Positions 31,809-43,410 of a stretch of DNA of 64,000 nucleotides are shown here, piece after piece; position 1 is the stretch's first letter; each line of letters starts with the position of its first letter. The translations under genes and the position numbers were made by a program. The notes beneath the pieces are model-generated. The model ran no database searches and was not told where the DNA came from. It saw only the letters and a program-made list of their open reading frames with translations. The DNA lies in assembly GCF_040115645.1 (NCBI RefSeq), contig NC_089551.1:4216001-4280000 (forward strand). Reading direction: 5' to 3'. Source of the stretch: Euwallacea fornicatus (taxonomy: Eukaryota; Arthropoda; Insecta; Coleoptera; Curculionidae).

Positions 31809-33133
31809 AGCTGCAGAAACGGTTAACCTCTATGTAAAAGGTGTAACAAATTGAGCCTAGGTATGAGGATCTCGGAAACTATAAAAGATACAAGGTCGAT
31901 TAGATAGAGGGAAAGTTGAGCATTTTGGCGTTCGACACAAAATCCATTTCTGCATTTGAAAAGATCCAAATGATTTTGAAAATATCTGATAAAAATCGAA
32001 AATTTAGAATTTCGTTTTGCTCAAAAAACTCGGAACAAAATTATTCGGAGAAAGTTGATAATGAAACATTACTACAGCACTTTTTGTCTCGTATTATTAT
32101 ATTAATACTGGTGTTATCGATATTTTTACGCTACGATTTTAAACTACCATGAATTACTTTGGATTTTCTTATGGGGGCCATCTTGGATTTTTACAAAATA
32201 GCAATTGACATGAATTTTTTTTGTTTTATATTCCTTGATTCGTCTGTTTATTTTTCCTGGATTAAGTATAAAAGCAAGTAAAAAAAAAATTTCCCATCTA
32301 AAAGGCCTTGAATTGCGTTGTCATGTAAAGTCGACAAACGACAAATCGTATTTTGTTAATTTATTTATTACTTAATTCACTAATTTTACTAAACAGTTTT
32401 ACTTCAATGGGGTAACTGTTCAAAAAGGCCCAGTTCCCACAGCAGTCTTATATGTGGTTGTCTTTTCTCAGGGTACTTTTGAAGACACATTTCCGATGCC
32501 TAAAATATGTTTCGTTGAAAAGAATAAACAATCTTAATTAAATCAGCATTTTCTTTATTTGAAAACTTAATTGTTTAGTAAAATTAGTGGATTGGGCAAT
32601 AAATCAATTAAAGAAATACGATCTCACGTTTGTTGACTTGACTTGGCAACGCAATTCAAGGCTTCTTAGAAGGGAAAGGTTTTTTACTTTTATTCCTATT
32701 AACTCCAGTAAAATACTGAAAAATACCACATCACTGAAAAGGAAACTTCATGTAGATGCCAATTTTGTAAATATCCAAGATGGCCCTCACGGGGTAATCA
32801 GAACTAATTAACGATAGTTTAAAAACCAGTCGTCGATTAAAAATATCGATTGCACCAGTAGAATTCCAGACAAAAAGTGCTGTAGCATCATTCTTCGGAT
32901 ATTATTTTTCGAGTTTACCGAGAAAAGCGAAAATCCCAATTTTCGATTTTTACCAGATATTTCCAAAAGCATTTGGATTTTTTCAAATTCGCAAACGGAT
33001 TGTTGCCGAGCGACAAAATACGCAATTTTACCTTCGCTTAACCGATTTTGTCTCTCTTACCGTTTCGAAGATACCCATGAGTAGACTTAAATTTGTAACA
33101 CTTTATATAGTGCGCATATCGCGTTGCAGCTTG
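31809..33133. mobile_element. Large fold-back element, about 1.3 kb, non-coding
   Basis: Left arm about 31809-32420 and right arm about 32560-33133 are inverted copies. Examples: 'gtgtaacaaattgagcc' mirrors 'cttaaatttgtaacac'; 'gaggatctcggaaactataa' mirrors 'accgtttcgaagatacccat'; 'ccttgaattgcgttgtcatg' mirrors 'cttggcaacgcaattcaagg'. The outer part is a D1-type repeat in both arms. The inner part holds 'gggccatcttggat' in both. The arms differ at many sites, so it is old. There is no transposase sequence. Confidence 0.85.
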
Positions 33134-33134
33134 C

Positions 33135-34330
33135 GATTTTTTGCCATGTTTCAAACTTATCTACGTTTAGATTTTTTTTAAATCGTTTTCTTGTCTATAA
33201 AGTTGCCTTTCAACCACTGATAACGGATCTAGAATTATACGACAAAAATACCTGAGCTACATTATAAGCACAGATATTAAAGTAATATTATTTGTTAGTA
33301 GTATTAGCAATAATCTCAGACGACGATTTCCTGGTGGCTTTAATGAGCAGCACTTGCAGTTTGCCGCTTAATTAGTTGTCTTTACGTAACGGTCCAAGGC
33401 ACCTCTCCATCATCTGGTAAAAATCTTCTAATTTAGTTCTTCACGATCTTCAGCCGGATTGAACCCAAACAATTGATTCTTTCTCTCTTTCGTCGCACCG
33501 CGCCTTCTTTTATATCCTCCATAAAGATGTCCACTTAATATCACTGACCAAATATGTGGTCCAGCGAGATTATGTTAATATTGCCTGACCCACTCTCGGA
33601 AGTCGTCCGTTAAACGACGTTGTCTGTTTGTCTGGTAGTCACATGATTGTAAGATGATTTTTGCAGTTGACGTTTGTGAGATATTGCACGCTTGTTCCTG
33701 CTTTAGAAATCGATAATGATTCCTGAATATTCCCCATGGGATTCATTGACGTGCAGTCCAGTGGCGATGCACTCTCTTAGAAGTTCACCTTCAGCAGCCG
33801 AACTATCCGGACTACCCATTTACAAATAAATTAAATGTGATAATTACACCTTAGGAAAACATGTTTGTAGGTATTACGTAAATTGATTTTAATGAAACAG
33901 GTTTTACTCGCTATCGAGAGCTTGTTAGAGGCAATTATTGCCAAATACTTTTTGTGCACGTACGCGTAATGAAAAGCAACGTTTATGCACTCACTAACCT
34001 AAAAATCCGTTTTCGATGCGGATAATTACAAAAAAAAAATTCAATTAGATGCCATTTGCATGCAACGGGCATGGTGGCAGTTTTTTAATACTCATTATTG
34101 CCGCTTTAGTAATGAGGCTCGTGCATTATGAATTTTAATTTTCACTTTTCCATACTGGTGTATGCTCACGCCGCTGATTGGGGGCACTGGCAGGTTATCG
34201 CGAACAATGCAGAAGCAGGATTTGCTGATCGAACAGGCTGACGACAACTCAAAAAATCGCAGTCTTCGGTTAAAAAAGAACAAATAAATGAATAAAAACA
34301 TTTAAAAAAAATTTTAAAAAGTTATTTTTG
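33135..34330. other. No recognisable gene
   Basis: GC-balanced parts (33360-33830) look less repetitive than the rest of the window, but no open frame carries a known domain and no exon could be supported. There is nothing to bound as a transposon. Confidence 0.4.
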
Positions 34331-34740
34331 TTTATCCTTTTATTCTTTTTTTAACCAAAGACTTTTTGCCAGAGTATAATCGAAAACAAACCAATTTCTT
34401 ATGAACAAACAAGTTTTTTCATTATTTACGTACTATTTAACTAAGTTCATATTGCATTTTCACCAAGTCCGTACCTGTTTTTCTCAAAAACCGATCGATA
34501 AATTTTGAATTGCAATACAACACTGAATATAGTTTTGACAGACTTTTGGTTTAAGGTGTCACTTGACATTTATTTCAATGTTAAAAAATCAGCCATTTTG
34601 TATTAGCAGTGCCGTAAGCAACATTAAAAAAACAATCAAACATCAAAAGATATTATTTTTTGTCCTATTTAATGCTGCTTTTGAATGTTAAAAAAACAAA
34701 ACTTTGGTAAATAGTCAGCAAGAAGGACACAATTTAGAAC
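34330..34740 (+). repeat. Dispersed repeat X (second copy at the window end)
   Basis: About 34370-34560 matches 63795-64000 in the same orientation ('catt.tttacgtactatt', 'gtttttctcaaaaa', 'cgataaattttgaattgca'). About 34380-34735 matches 63450-63790 in the inverted orientation ('agtgccgtaagcaacatt' against 'tgttgcttacatcaccgata'). In both places X lies beside a D1-type repeat. Non-coding. Confidence 0.75.
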
Positions 34741-34751
34741 CGCACGGTATA

Positions 34752-35446
34752 CGAGGTGTCCGTTTCTGAAGTTTTACCGCGGGAACCTCGGTAACCATTA
34801 AAAAATACGAGGTCGATTAGTTTGGGTTGCGCTATTTGGAGTTCAAAACCGTGCAGTTTTAAAATTTGAAAAATCCCGATGATTTTTGGAGGTACTCGGA
34901 AAAACTGAATTTTTGAAAAACACGTTTTTATTTTTTCTTCAGATTATTAGGCGAAGCGTTCTTAAAAAATCATTGGAATTTTCGACCGCCATCATCAACT
35001 TTGTTTTTTTCATAGTCCCTATCTTGTATTTTCGTATTTTTGAATTTTTGTCTTTTCCAAAATATGATGACACGTGACATATTAAGAATCAGTCTTGCTA
35101 TTTGGTGGAAATATAAAATTTTCTGTTTTTGTAACAAGTACTTTTGAAATAATGTCCATATTTTTATGGAATAAAGACATTTTCGACACTTTGACAATGT
35201 TACTTTAACGTTCGCTTAACGTCGCCTACAGTTTCAAAATTGAATTTTTTCCACCAATTAACTGGAAAAAAATAAAAACGTTTTTTCGAAGTTTTAGTTT
35301 TTTCGAAAAATCTCGAAAGTCTTGGGAATTTTTAAAATTTTAAAACGGCACATTTTACAACAGCAAATTGCGTAACTTTAACCAACCTTGCACCTTTCAT
35401 AGCTGTAGAACGCTTAAATCTTGGAAGTTTTACGGGTCAGTACACG
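34752..35446. mobile_element. D1-type fold-back element
   Basis: The ends are TA-CGAGGTGTCCGTTTCTG and, read inward, TA-CGTGTACTGACCCGTAA. The arms (about 34752-34990 and 35215-35446) match through 'ttttaaaatttgaaaaatcc' (left) and 'ttttaaaattttaaaaattc' (right inverted), and 'acacgtttttattttttctt' against 'aaacgtttttatttttttcc'. The centre carries the D1 block 'ccgccatcatcaactttg'. Non-coding. Confidence 0.75.
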
Positions 35447-35479
35447 TATTTTTTTTATTTTAACGTATTAATGCATATA

Positions 35480-36750
35480 CAAGGTTTTCCAACGAAACCT
35501 TTCCACTAGTTACTTTGAGCATTCATTGAAATATCATAAAACACCAAAACACGTCGATTCTTTTTCTGAAGGGGGCATAAGATGGCCGGATTTTAAATGT
35601 ATCCAAATAGCTCCCTCCATGGGGGTGCAATCGCTTTTGGAATTTCAAATGGAACCATGGCTCGAGAGACCCCTCATTTTAAATGTAATAAAGTTCTCAA
35701 TGACATAATACCCAATTTTAAAATAATGCTAAAATCATGGTTTTTGAAAATTACTTTTTCATACCTCCATTCAGTAAAATGAACGTTGCTCCGTATTTTT
35801 TCGAATATTTCAAAGAACTTCAGGAGGTGATTAGGCGACAGACATTCCAACTACCAATTTTATTAGTTCTTCCAGGTAATCCGGTCGGTTTAGATAAATT
35901 TTTAATTTTAAGTAATCTTTCGAAAAAAATCGAAGGGGGTTAAATCAAGTGGCTCGAGTGGCCACTCATTGGATCCTCGACGATCTATCTAATGATTGGA
36001 GAAATGTTCGTCCAGAAATTGGCGTATTAATGGAAAATGCGGGGGCGCTCCATCCTGTGTTGAAGCCATACTTTGTTTTCTAAAATGCTTTAATTATTTT
36101 CGATTGCTTCCACAATCATCGGCTAGTTGTAAATTTCCAGGAGGTTCAAGTACAAATTCCCATTGAGATTTGCGAATGCCTTTCATTGAATATTTGTGCT
36201 ATTACTCGAGCACTCGAGCTGAAATGAGCAATTATAATGCGTAATTAATCGAAAGTTTATGGATCCAGCGCAAAAGAAGGAGGCAAAAAATAAATAAATT
36301 TAAAACTGTTCAGCAAAGTGTAAATAACGTCTTAAACAATTTTTTGCGTGTTTTCCTTTATTTAATTAAGAATTGGCATTCATGATAATGAAAAAAACGT
36401 GTTTATTCGAGTTTATCAAAGCAATTTTGTGGATAGTTCGTCGTACCTTCCGTGTCCTTTGGGCGTTATTTGCATCAAAACTATTGGTAAAAATAGAAAA
36501 AATTGAGTGTTAAGTTAAAGAGAATTTTAGTGCATTTAAAATGAGGGGTCACTCGACTCATGGTGCCATCTGAAATTTCAAAGCTGTTTACTCCCCCATA
36601 AAGGGGTTTACTGTAATAAATTTAAAATCCGTACCATTGACCACCCCCCCCCCCCCCTCCCTTTACAGGATCGACCTGCCTCGGCGTTTTACGATATTTT
36701 TGCAACAATCCAAAATAACTGTAGTGGAAAGTTTTCGTTGGATCACCCTG
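35480..36750 (-). mobile_element. DUF4817-type element U with ~300-bp arms
   Basis: The left end TA-CAAGGTTTTCCAACGAAA pairs with the right end, read inward, TA-CAGGGTGATCCAACGAAA. Arms of roughly 300 bp match on through 'gacccctcattttaaatg', present in both. The right arm includes a C run of about 16 (36643-36658). The interior is a minus-strand transposase 3' fragment. TA flanks both ends. Confidence 0.88.
35700..36070 (-). pseudogene. Transposase C-terminal fragment (element U)
   Basis: Minus strand: STQDGAPPHFPLIRQFLDEH then FSNH, a stop, IDRRGSNEWPLEPLDLTPFD and FFRKIT. This is the TQDGAPPHF..VR.FLDE.F..RWIGRRG..EWP.RSPDLTP.DFF segment of DUF4817/DDE_3 proteins, with the second catalytic Asp retained (TQDG). 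Downstream it degenerates. The N-terminal two thirds are missing. Confidence 0.8.
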
Positions 36751-36754
36751 TATC

Positions 36755-37850
36755 TCCAATTGGAGAACAACACCTGTGCAACTGATATTTTCGTATAGAG
36801 GAGCTCAAAAATTTCTCACACTTTTTTCCTCGACCAATAAATGCAAAAATTGGCCTCTATTAACACAACAATACAACCGAATTGAATAATAGCTTCATGC
36901 ATGCTTTGCATTATAAAGGATAAGTACATTGTTCGATGCGGTTTGGGTAATAGTAATTGTTACACGGATACTTTCAACGGCTTATTGCGTTTCGTGATAG
37001 TAGATCTGTTCTATGTGCGAAATAGAAAGCGAATTTAATCTTAAGTGTTAAACGAGCCAGCAATTTGTCAATTGTGGGAGAAATTAGCGAGAAGAACACC
37101 GTAATTGCTTACTTACCTTATTGTAAAAACAACCTGGCAACAGGGCGAGAAATTAATTAACATCGCATGCGCATGGACTAAGTATCGTTTCCAGGCCAAT
37201 CACAAGCCCCATATAAAGTCATTATGCGCGGCCTGCAAGAACAATGGCATAGGCGCGTATTAAGTCGTCAAAGAATTCGATTCGTTTAAATGATAAGCTG
37301 AGGAATTTAATAATCTCTCTAGATGTATGTAGGGTACCCCCGATTGAACACACTGTAGTTTTGTAATGAAATTAGCTCGGGTGAGTTAATCAGAAACCGT
37401 TCAAGTGCCTCGGAGGTCGTAAGTTGCGATAATTCAATTTTGCAAGATTAAGGCCTGTGAAATGGAAATGATTGTTTCCGGGTTTTGATGTCGAGGCTTC
37501 ATGGAAACGGCACGCAATGTTGATCGGGACAGGGAATAAAGTGGGGTCGAGAGATGTCCGGTATTGACCAGCTTCATTTCAACATTTTGTGGCGTATTTG
37601 CTCTGTTTTCCTTCAAAGCGTTTGATTTTCTTTCCGTAAAACCATGCTGTAGTAGACACAGAAGAGGTTAAATGGGAAAACACTTGAGCATTTAAGAGAG
37701 TAGTTTCGCTACGCAAACGAGACCGACGACATTATTTTTAGTGTTTCAGTTATTTATCAAAGACCAAAATTGCATGGAATAACTTTCGGATTTTTAGTTA
37801 TTTATAAAAAATCAAAATTTCTGAATTTTCCAATTTTTTTTCAGAAATTT
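36755..37850. other. No recognisable gene
   Basis: No coding sequence or bounded repeat. The part from 37350 to 37700 is GC-balanced but carries no domain in any frame. Confidence 0.4.
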
Positions 37851-37859
37851 CCGAGTAAA

Positions 37860-38645
37860 AAAAATTCTTCCAAACAAATTTTGGGTTGCTGTCCGAACCT
37901 CATCACATGCTTCCATCCTCCGTGGAAGCAGAGCGATATTTTTTCTGTTTTTAGGACAAAATTAACGTGAGCTGTTCCCAGAAAACTGCTGACGTGTCAC
38001 GATGTTTTTTAAGTGAGAAACTTACAAAGGCGAAAGTTTTTCAAAAAATATTTGTGCTAATATCCGAAGCCCGCATGTCTCTGTCCTCCATAAAAACAGT
38101 CTGATATTTCTTCCGCTTTTAGAAGACTATTGATGAACGGTACTTCGAGGATATTATTGGCGGCATGTCAAGCTGCTTTTGCAACTTAGAAATGTCTAAA
38201 ATTTGAAATTTATCAATTTTTCCATTAACCCCCGAGTTTCACACGCCTCAATCTTCAATGCAAACAGAGTACCATTTTCTGTGTTTTTTTAAGAGACAAT
38301 TAATGAACGGCATTTCCAGAAAATCATTGGCGCGTCCCGATGTTCTTTGAAATGAAAAGTGTCCAAAATTTTCAAAAATTATTTCTATTACTACCCGATA
38401 CTGGCACGTCTCCTTTGCTCCCATAGAAATCCGGCGACAATTTTTTTTGTTTTCCGAAGATAATTAATGAACGATATTTCCACAAAATCATTGGAGTGTT
38501 CCGCCCTTTTTGGTATTTATCAATTTGAAAAATTCAAAAGTGAAAAAACAATCTTGTTATCAATCTCCGAGCCTCGCAAACTCACCTTCTATGGAGGTAA
38601 TGTGATTTCTTTTAGGAACTTTGCTTTTTAGCTCCCTGAAATAGA
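37860..38645. repeat. Diverged tandem repeat, about 167-bp unit, ~4.5 copies
   Basis: The anchor 'attaatgaacggcatttcca' (third unit) recurs as 'attaacgtgagctgttccca', 'attgatgaacggtacttcga' and 'attaatgaacgatatttcca' near 37961, 38129, 38298 and 38462, i.e. at spacings of 168, 169 and 164. A second anchor ('cacgtctcctttgctcccat') recurs about 167 bp later in the partial fifth unit near 38573. Unit identity looks to be of the order of 60-70 percent. Satellite-like length; non-coding. Confidence 0.8.
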
Positions 38646-38649
38646 GATA

Positions 38650-38945
38650 TTTAATGATTCGGAAGGGCAAGAAGGTCTGGATCCTTGCTTTGTCAAATAT
38701 GAATGAGGATTATAACTTCCAATAGAGAAGAGAGAGGGAGAGAGAGAAGAGAAACGTGATCCTTGGATATTAATGAGTTTTGGTGCGAAATCTGAAATCG
38801 AAAGAAAGCGGCTCTCTATACGGGAAACTTTTCCCGTAATTGAGCAATTTGAATCTTTGTAATAACTAGAACCAACGCAATGTAATCAGGCACAGCATAT
38901 AATATACTATTATTATGTAATTGAATCAGTACTACTTATTGCGAG
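38650..38945. other. Short GA-rich microsatellite and unique DNA
   Basis: A purine-rich GAGA tract lies near 38722-38752 ('gagagagggagagagagaag'). Nothing else recognised. Confidence 0.6.
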
Positions 38946-38950
38946 CTATA

Positions 38951-39951
38951 CAGGGTGGAACAGTCATATTAAATAAATTCGAAATCTGCATGTTTCGTTA
39001 CATGTAAAAAAACACACCAAAACACGTCAATTTCTTCCCCAAATTTAACCCCCATTGCGCGACAATTGTAACCCCCAAATTTTTAAATTTGAAGTATGAA
39101 TGTGTGATACCTCATTTGAGAGGACTTTTCATCATCTATTCAAAATTGTTATGGTTTTTAACTTCATTTTAATGAATAACTAGAGATATAAATTCATGTA
39201 ATTGACTAAGTTCTCCACAACAAACTAAAGACCATTAATACCACTTTGTTACTGATAATGCAATAAAATAACAAAATAAATCAATCTCGATGTATTTCAA
39301 CTTAAGCCTTCCAAATCGGCTGATAGAGAAGGGAAGATTGCGAAAATGGCCAGCACGCTCACCTGATCTTAGTCCATTGGAATTCTTCTCATGGGGACGT
39401 GTTAAAAGTAAAGTGTACAGAACTAATCCATGTGATCTAGCTTAGTTAAAATAACGCTTGCGATTACATCGGTTATGCCTCGGATGTTGATTAATGTTTG
39501 ATGACATTCTTAATTATCGTTCAGGTACTGCTGAGAGGTTCGAGACATGCATTTTGAACATCTCATAGAAGATTGAGATTGATATGTTTTATTATCTGAT
39601 TGCATTATCAATAATGAAATGGTATTAGTTTTTACCTAAGTTCTGAGTTCCTTGTAGAGTATGTCGTTAATTACATGATTATTTTTTATTATTCTTTGCA
39701 ATAAAATTCAAAACCATGGCAGTTTCGAATAGAGAATTACAAGACCCATTAATTAAGGTATTGCAAATAATTCATGCTTCCAATTAAATTTAGAGGCCGC
39801 AATCGTCACGTAAAAGTAGTTAAATTAAGGGACAAAATTTGTATGTTAAAGAACGTTATTTCAGAATCTAAAAGTAACGTCTTTCGGCATTTTTTTCACA
39901 TGTCGAAATATGCAGTAATTAAATTTATTTTCATTTAGCTGTTCTACCCTG
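38951..39951 (+). mobile_element. DUF4817/DDE_3 relic with long inverted arms (copy EL2)
   Basis: The left end TA-CAGGGTGGAACAGTCAT pairs with the right end, read inward, TA-CAGGGTAGAACAGCTAA. Arms of about 360 bp share 'aaataaattcgaaatctgca' (left) against 'aaataaatttaattactgca' (right inverted) and 'aaactaaagaccattaatac' regions. The core (39310-39575) holds a transposase fragment. Same family as 3320-4150. The next transposon starts 33 bp further on. Confidence 0.9.
39310..39575 (+). pseudogene. Transposase C-terminal fragment (EL2)
   Basis: One frame reads RLRKWPARSPDLSPLEFFSW and continues GRVKSKVYRTNPCDLA before a stop. This is the RSPDLxPLDFFLWG block of DDE_3 transposases. It is a better-preserved counterpart of the fragment at 3540-3765. 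The rest of the protein is missing because the arms take up most of the element. Confidence 0.8.
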
Positions 39952-39988
39952 TATATAGGTTTTCTTGACAAAATTGCGTATTCATGTA

Positions 39989-41612
39989 CAGTGGCTCCCT
40001 AAAATATTCGGGCACTTGTGCTTACAATCGTCTTTTGTGCATAGTAATAATAAAAATAAATTATTAGGAAACGGGACTTGGGTATATGTTTGACATTAGT
40101 TTTTGCTTATTAACAATGCAAAAATATATTTAACGTTAACTAATGAAGTAAAAAAATCAAAAAAAGTATAAATAACAACACATTTTTGGTATCACAAAAA
40201 TTTTCTGATATTAAAGTTTAGAACACGTTAACAAACGATAAATAAGCGAGGAAGAAATATTAATATTTTGTACGTTCTCCTTGATTGTTCATAGCGGCTT
40301 GAAGCCATTTAGGCATGGAGAAAACAATTTTTTAAATTAAATTAAGGTCAATTTTGCGTCGCTCCTCCATTAAAACTTTTTTTAGCTAATTTTTGGTTCT
40401 TATTCAATGTTCTTTACTTGCAAATCCAACTGTTGCAATACATTCTCAATCGGGTTAAAAATCCGGAGATCGCACTGGAGCTTTTGGAACTTTTGAATAC
40501 TTGCAGAACATCCATTCTTTAACAATCGTCGCGTTATGCTTGGGATCATTACCTTGATGGTACTTAAAACTCCCGTGAATTTCCATATCAGTGGCACTTT
40601 TTAACAAATTATTTTTTATGTCGTTTAAATAAACCATTTTGTCCATTGTTCCATCAGTGAACGCTAATTACCCGATTCATTTGGCCGAAATGCAGCCCCA
40701 GACCATTACCGATCCGTCACAGTGTTTCACAGTAGGAGGTAAATTGCTTTTTTTGAGTTCTTCGTTGGGTCCCCTCCGTATCGTCTGTCGGCTATAGGAC
40801 CCAAATATGTTAAATTTTGACCTATGGGCAAAAATTGCATCCTTCCAATAGTTTTCCGGTTTCAAAATCGTCTCCAATGCAATAAATAATAATTAATAAT
40901 AAAACATACAATATGTATAATTCTTTTCTAAAGTTCTTATTTTTGGTAATAACCCATGGCTTTTTTCCGGGTACCCGACCGTTGGAACCATTTGCTCCTT
41001 GTGCATCTTCGTACAAGTTTCTGGAGATACTTTTTCACCAGCTTGATTTTCCAGAGATACTTTCAGCTTAAGGGCACCGATTCTGCGATTTTTCTTAATG
41101 ATCTTCGTGGTGCGTCGCTCTTCTCGAGCGTCTGTTAGTTTTGGACATCCAGTTTGCGCGATGCAAAGAATTCTGTCTTCAACTTCGTACCGGTGAATAA
41201 TGTCTGCAATCGCGCTCTTGCTCAAATGAACTTCTTCGCCAATTTTTCCGTAGGACAACTTCTTCTTAAAGCTGAGAATGACCAATTGCCGTAAATCGAA
41301 AGTGACATTTGCCTTATTTTCAACTCTACCCATTTTTGCCCCACGAAACCGCACACAAGTATTCGAGGCAACTTTAATAAGTACCATGGAACACCGTTAG
41401 AATATCAGATTTTGCACAAGACACGCTCTTATGGGCGAAACTACGATCTAGGAAAAATGTCTGAATATTCTTGAGACCCCAAAAACGACCTGTTTGCTGA
41501 GATATTCCAGTTGTTCTATATTTTGATACTGAATTATAAATGTATTTTTGCATTGTTAGTGAGCAAGAGAAGATTGTTAGCGTAAACGTCCGAATATTTT
41601 AGGGAGGCACTG
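39989..41612 (-). mobile_element. Complete Tc1-like element J
   Basis: The left end CAGTGGCTCCCTAAAATATT and the right end, read inward, CAGTGCCTCCCTAAAATATT share about 28 bp (through 'cgg.c.tt..gct.acaatc'). TA is present at 39987-39988 and 41613-41614. Length 1624 bp, normal for Tc1-like elements. The interior is a minus-strand transposase relic. Confidence 0.92.
40380..41333 (-). pseudogene. Tc1-like transposase relic (element J)
   Basis: It starts MGRVENKANVTFDLRQLVIL (start at 41333), then SFKKKLSYGKIGEEVHLSKS (first HTH) and KLTDAREERRTTKIIKKNRR. SLENQAGEKVSPETCTKMHK follows (second HTH). A frame change and a stretch of A/T-rich sequence follow, then NYWKDAIFAHRSKFNIFGSY, where the first catalytic Asp (normally SDESKF) is replaced in AHRSKF. 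Then TVKHCDGSVMVWGCISAK, MVYLNDIKNNL, YHQGNDPKHNATIVKEWMF (QQDND changed to HQGND, second Asp lost) and NPIENVLQQL (Glu kept). Inactive. Confidence 0.88.
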
Positions 41613-41862
41613 TATATACACTGACGTTCAAAAAACCGCAACACCAAGAAGAACGCACTGTATGTATTTGAAATTTTGGCATGATTTTAGACTTGTAAAG
41701 AGAAAAAAAATGATAAAAATTTCAAGTTCGTGTTTTAATGCGATATGAAGTTTTTCTTTACTTTTTTGTCTGTGACGATCGTTCTTTTTGCAAATTTTTT
41801 TACAGGCGGATAGCGATAAAGGTACTATTGTTAGTACCATATTGAATGTGTAGTAGTGCAAA

Positions 41863-43410
41863 ATGCCTCGTATACGTCAAAATGCAGTTAACTCCCTTTG
41901 AAAGGGAAAGAAGTGTTGGTATGCATGAGGCCGGTTTACCTTTCCGCGAAATTGCACGTAGATTGAATCGAAACGCATCAACAGTGCAAAAAGCTTGGAA
42001 AGATTGGTCTAACGAAGGGTCAGTAAATCGTCATCGTGGTAGTGGCCGTCCAAGAATGACGAACCAACGCGAAGACCGGCGACTTCGTCGTTCAGCGACA
42101 GGCGCCCCGTTTGAAACAATTCCGTCTCTTGGTGCTGACTGGGTAGCCACCCTAAATCGAAGGGTCTCCCTTAGTACGATGTATCGCAGAATTCGAAGTT
42201 TTCGACTAAATACATGTCAGAATAGGAGAAACAGAATCGCTTCCAGAAGCCACGAGTCTCAAGTTAAACACTAGGAATAGTCACTCAATACCGCCAATTT
42301 ATTAATAACAAATGTCACTGAGATTACACTAATTTATATGTAAACGAATAATTATCGGTTACCCTATATTCTGATAAATGTCTTATGGCAATAATCTCTT
42401 TCACAAAAGGTAAATAAGGTATGATAATCGAATCGAAGGATGAGAGACATGACAATCCGGGGCCAGGCCTCTCCAAGCCAACTCTCGATAATTACTACTC
42501 TACCTCACCCAATATTCATTTCGTCCCCTGGCCCCGTTTTGCTCCCCTTGCGTGTTAAAAACAAGTATGTCCCTTATTCCTGGGGTTTTTGGAAGTCATA
42601 TCATAAAGAAAGTGAATGCTTTAGTTTCGACAGAATAGCGAGAAAAACCAGAACCCCGATCGATTACATAGGGTCGTACCAATACATAGAGTCTGTCTAT
42701 TTAGGGGTATTCACTAAATTTATGGTAGCGCCGACATACATATCGTCCTATGGGTGGGCTTCCATTATCACGAAATCACAGGGTGGCCCGACTGGAGTGG
42801 TGTCGTCTGAGAGTGCAATGGGTGGATGAGTGGAGAAGAATCGTGTTCAGTGATGAGAGCCGATTTTCTTTATGGCGATCCGATGGACGGTTACGTGTTA
42901 GAAGGCGCAGAGGAGAGCGATTAAATGTGGACTTTTTGGAAAGGCGTCACTCTGGTTCAACACCAGGTGTCATGGTTTGGGGTGCCATCCAGTATGGTAG
43001 TCGGTCTCCTCTTGTTTTCATTTATGATAGATTAAATGCTCAGAGGTACATTAATAGTGTCTTAGAACCGGTTCTTGTACCATACATGCACGACCATCCC
43101 ATTTCAACAGGATAATGCGCGACCACATGTAGCCAACGATACTTTGAGGTATTTGGAAGCTGAAAATTTGGATAGTTTGCCTTGGCCAGCTCGATCTCCA
43201 GATTTGTCCCCAATAGAGCATGTATGGGATATAATGGGTCGGAGACTTTAACGTTTAGCTCGCCCTCCAGAGACCATAGATGAACTCCGCGAGCAGGTGC
43301 AGATTGCCTGGGATACAATACCACAGGAAGATATAGACAATTTAATTTTAAGCACGCCACGTCGCTTACAGGAATGTATTAATTTAAGAGGAGATACCAC
43401 CCATTATTAA
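41863..43410 (+). pseudogene. Tc1-like transposase relic (element I), full length but interrupted
   Basis: ATG at 41863 starts MPRIRQN; after a one-base shift QLTPFERERSVGMHEAGLPF, REIARRLNRNASTVQKAWKD (first HTH), HRGSGRPRMT linker, LSTMYRRIRSF (second HTH). The coding sequence is broken at 42245 and resumes at about 42757 with GLPLSRNHRVARLEWCRLRV. Then RIVFSDESRFSLWRSDG (first Asp), GVMVWGAIQYGSRSPLV, FQQDNARPHVANDTLRYLEA (second Asp) and ARSPDLSPIEHVWDIMGRRL (Glu). I count 34 residues between second Asp and Glu. It ends INLRGDTTHY. All three catalytic residues are kept, with few lesions besides the insertion. Confidence 0.93.
42246..42764. mobile_element. 519-bp insertion of unknown type in element I
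   Basis: The transposase frame is split by DNA with no relation to Tc1 sequence. GCTTCCA occurs just before it (42239-42245) and again at its end (42758-42764), consistent with a 7-bp target-site duplication. It has GC-rich patches ('ccggggccaggcctctccaa'). I see no convincing terminal inverted repeat and no TG...CA ends, so it could be a solo LTR, a MITE of a 7-bp-TSD group or filler DNA. Confidence 0.6.

Noticed and set aside
37860..38645. CRISPR-like or other prokaryotic repeat-spacer array
   Set aside because: The units are about 167 bp, diverged along their whole length and without constant short repeats alternating with unique spacers. The context is eukaryotic.
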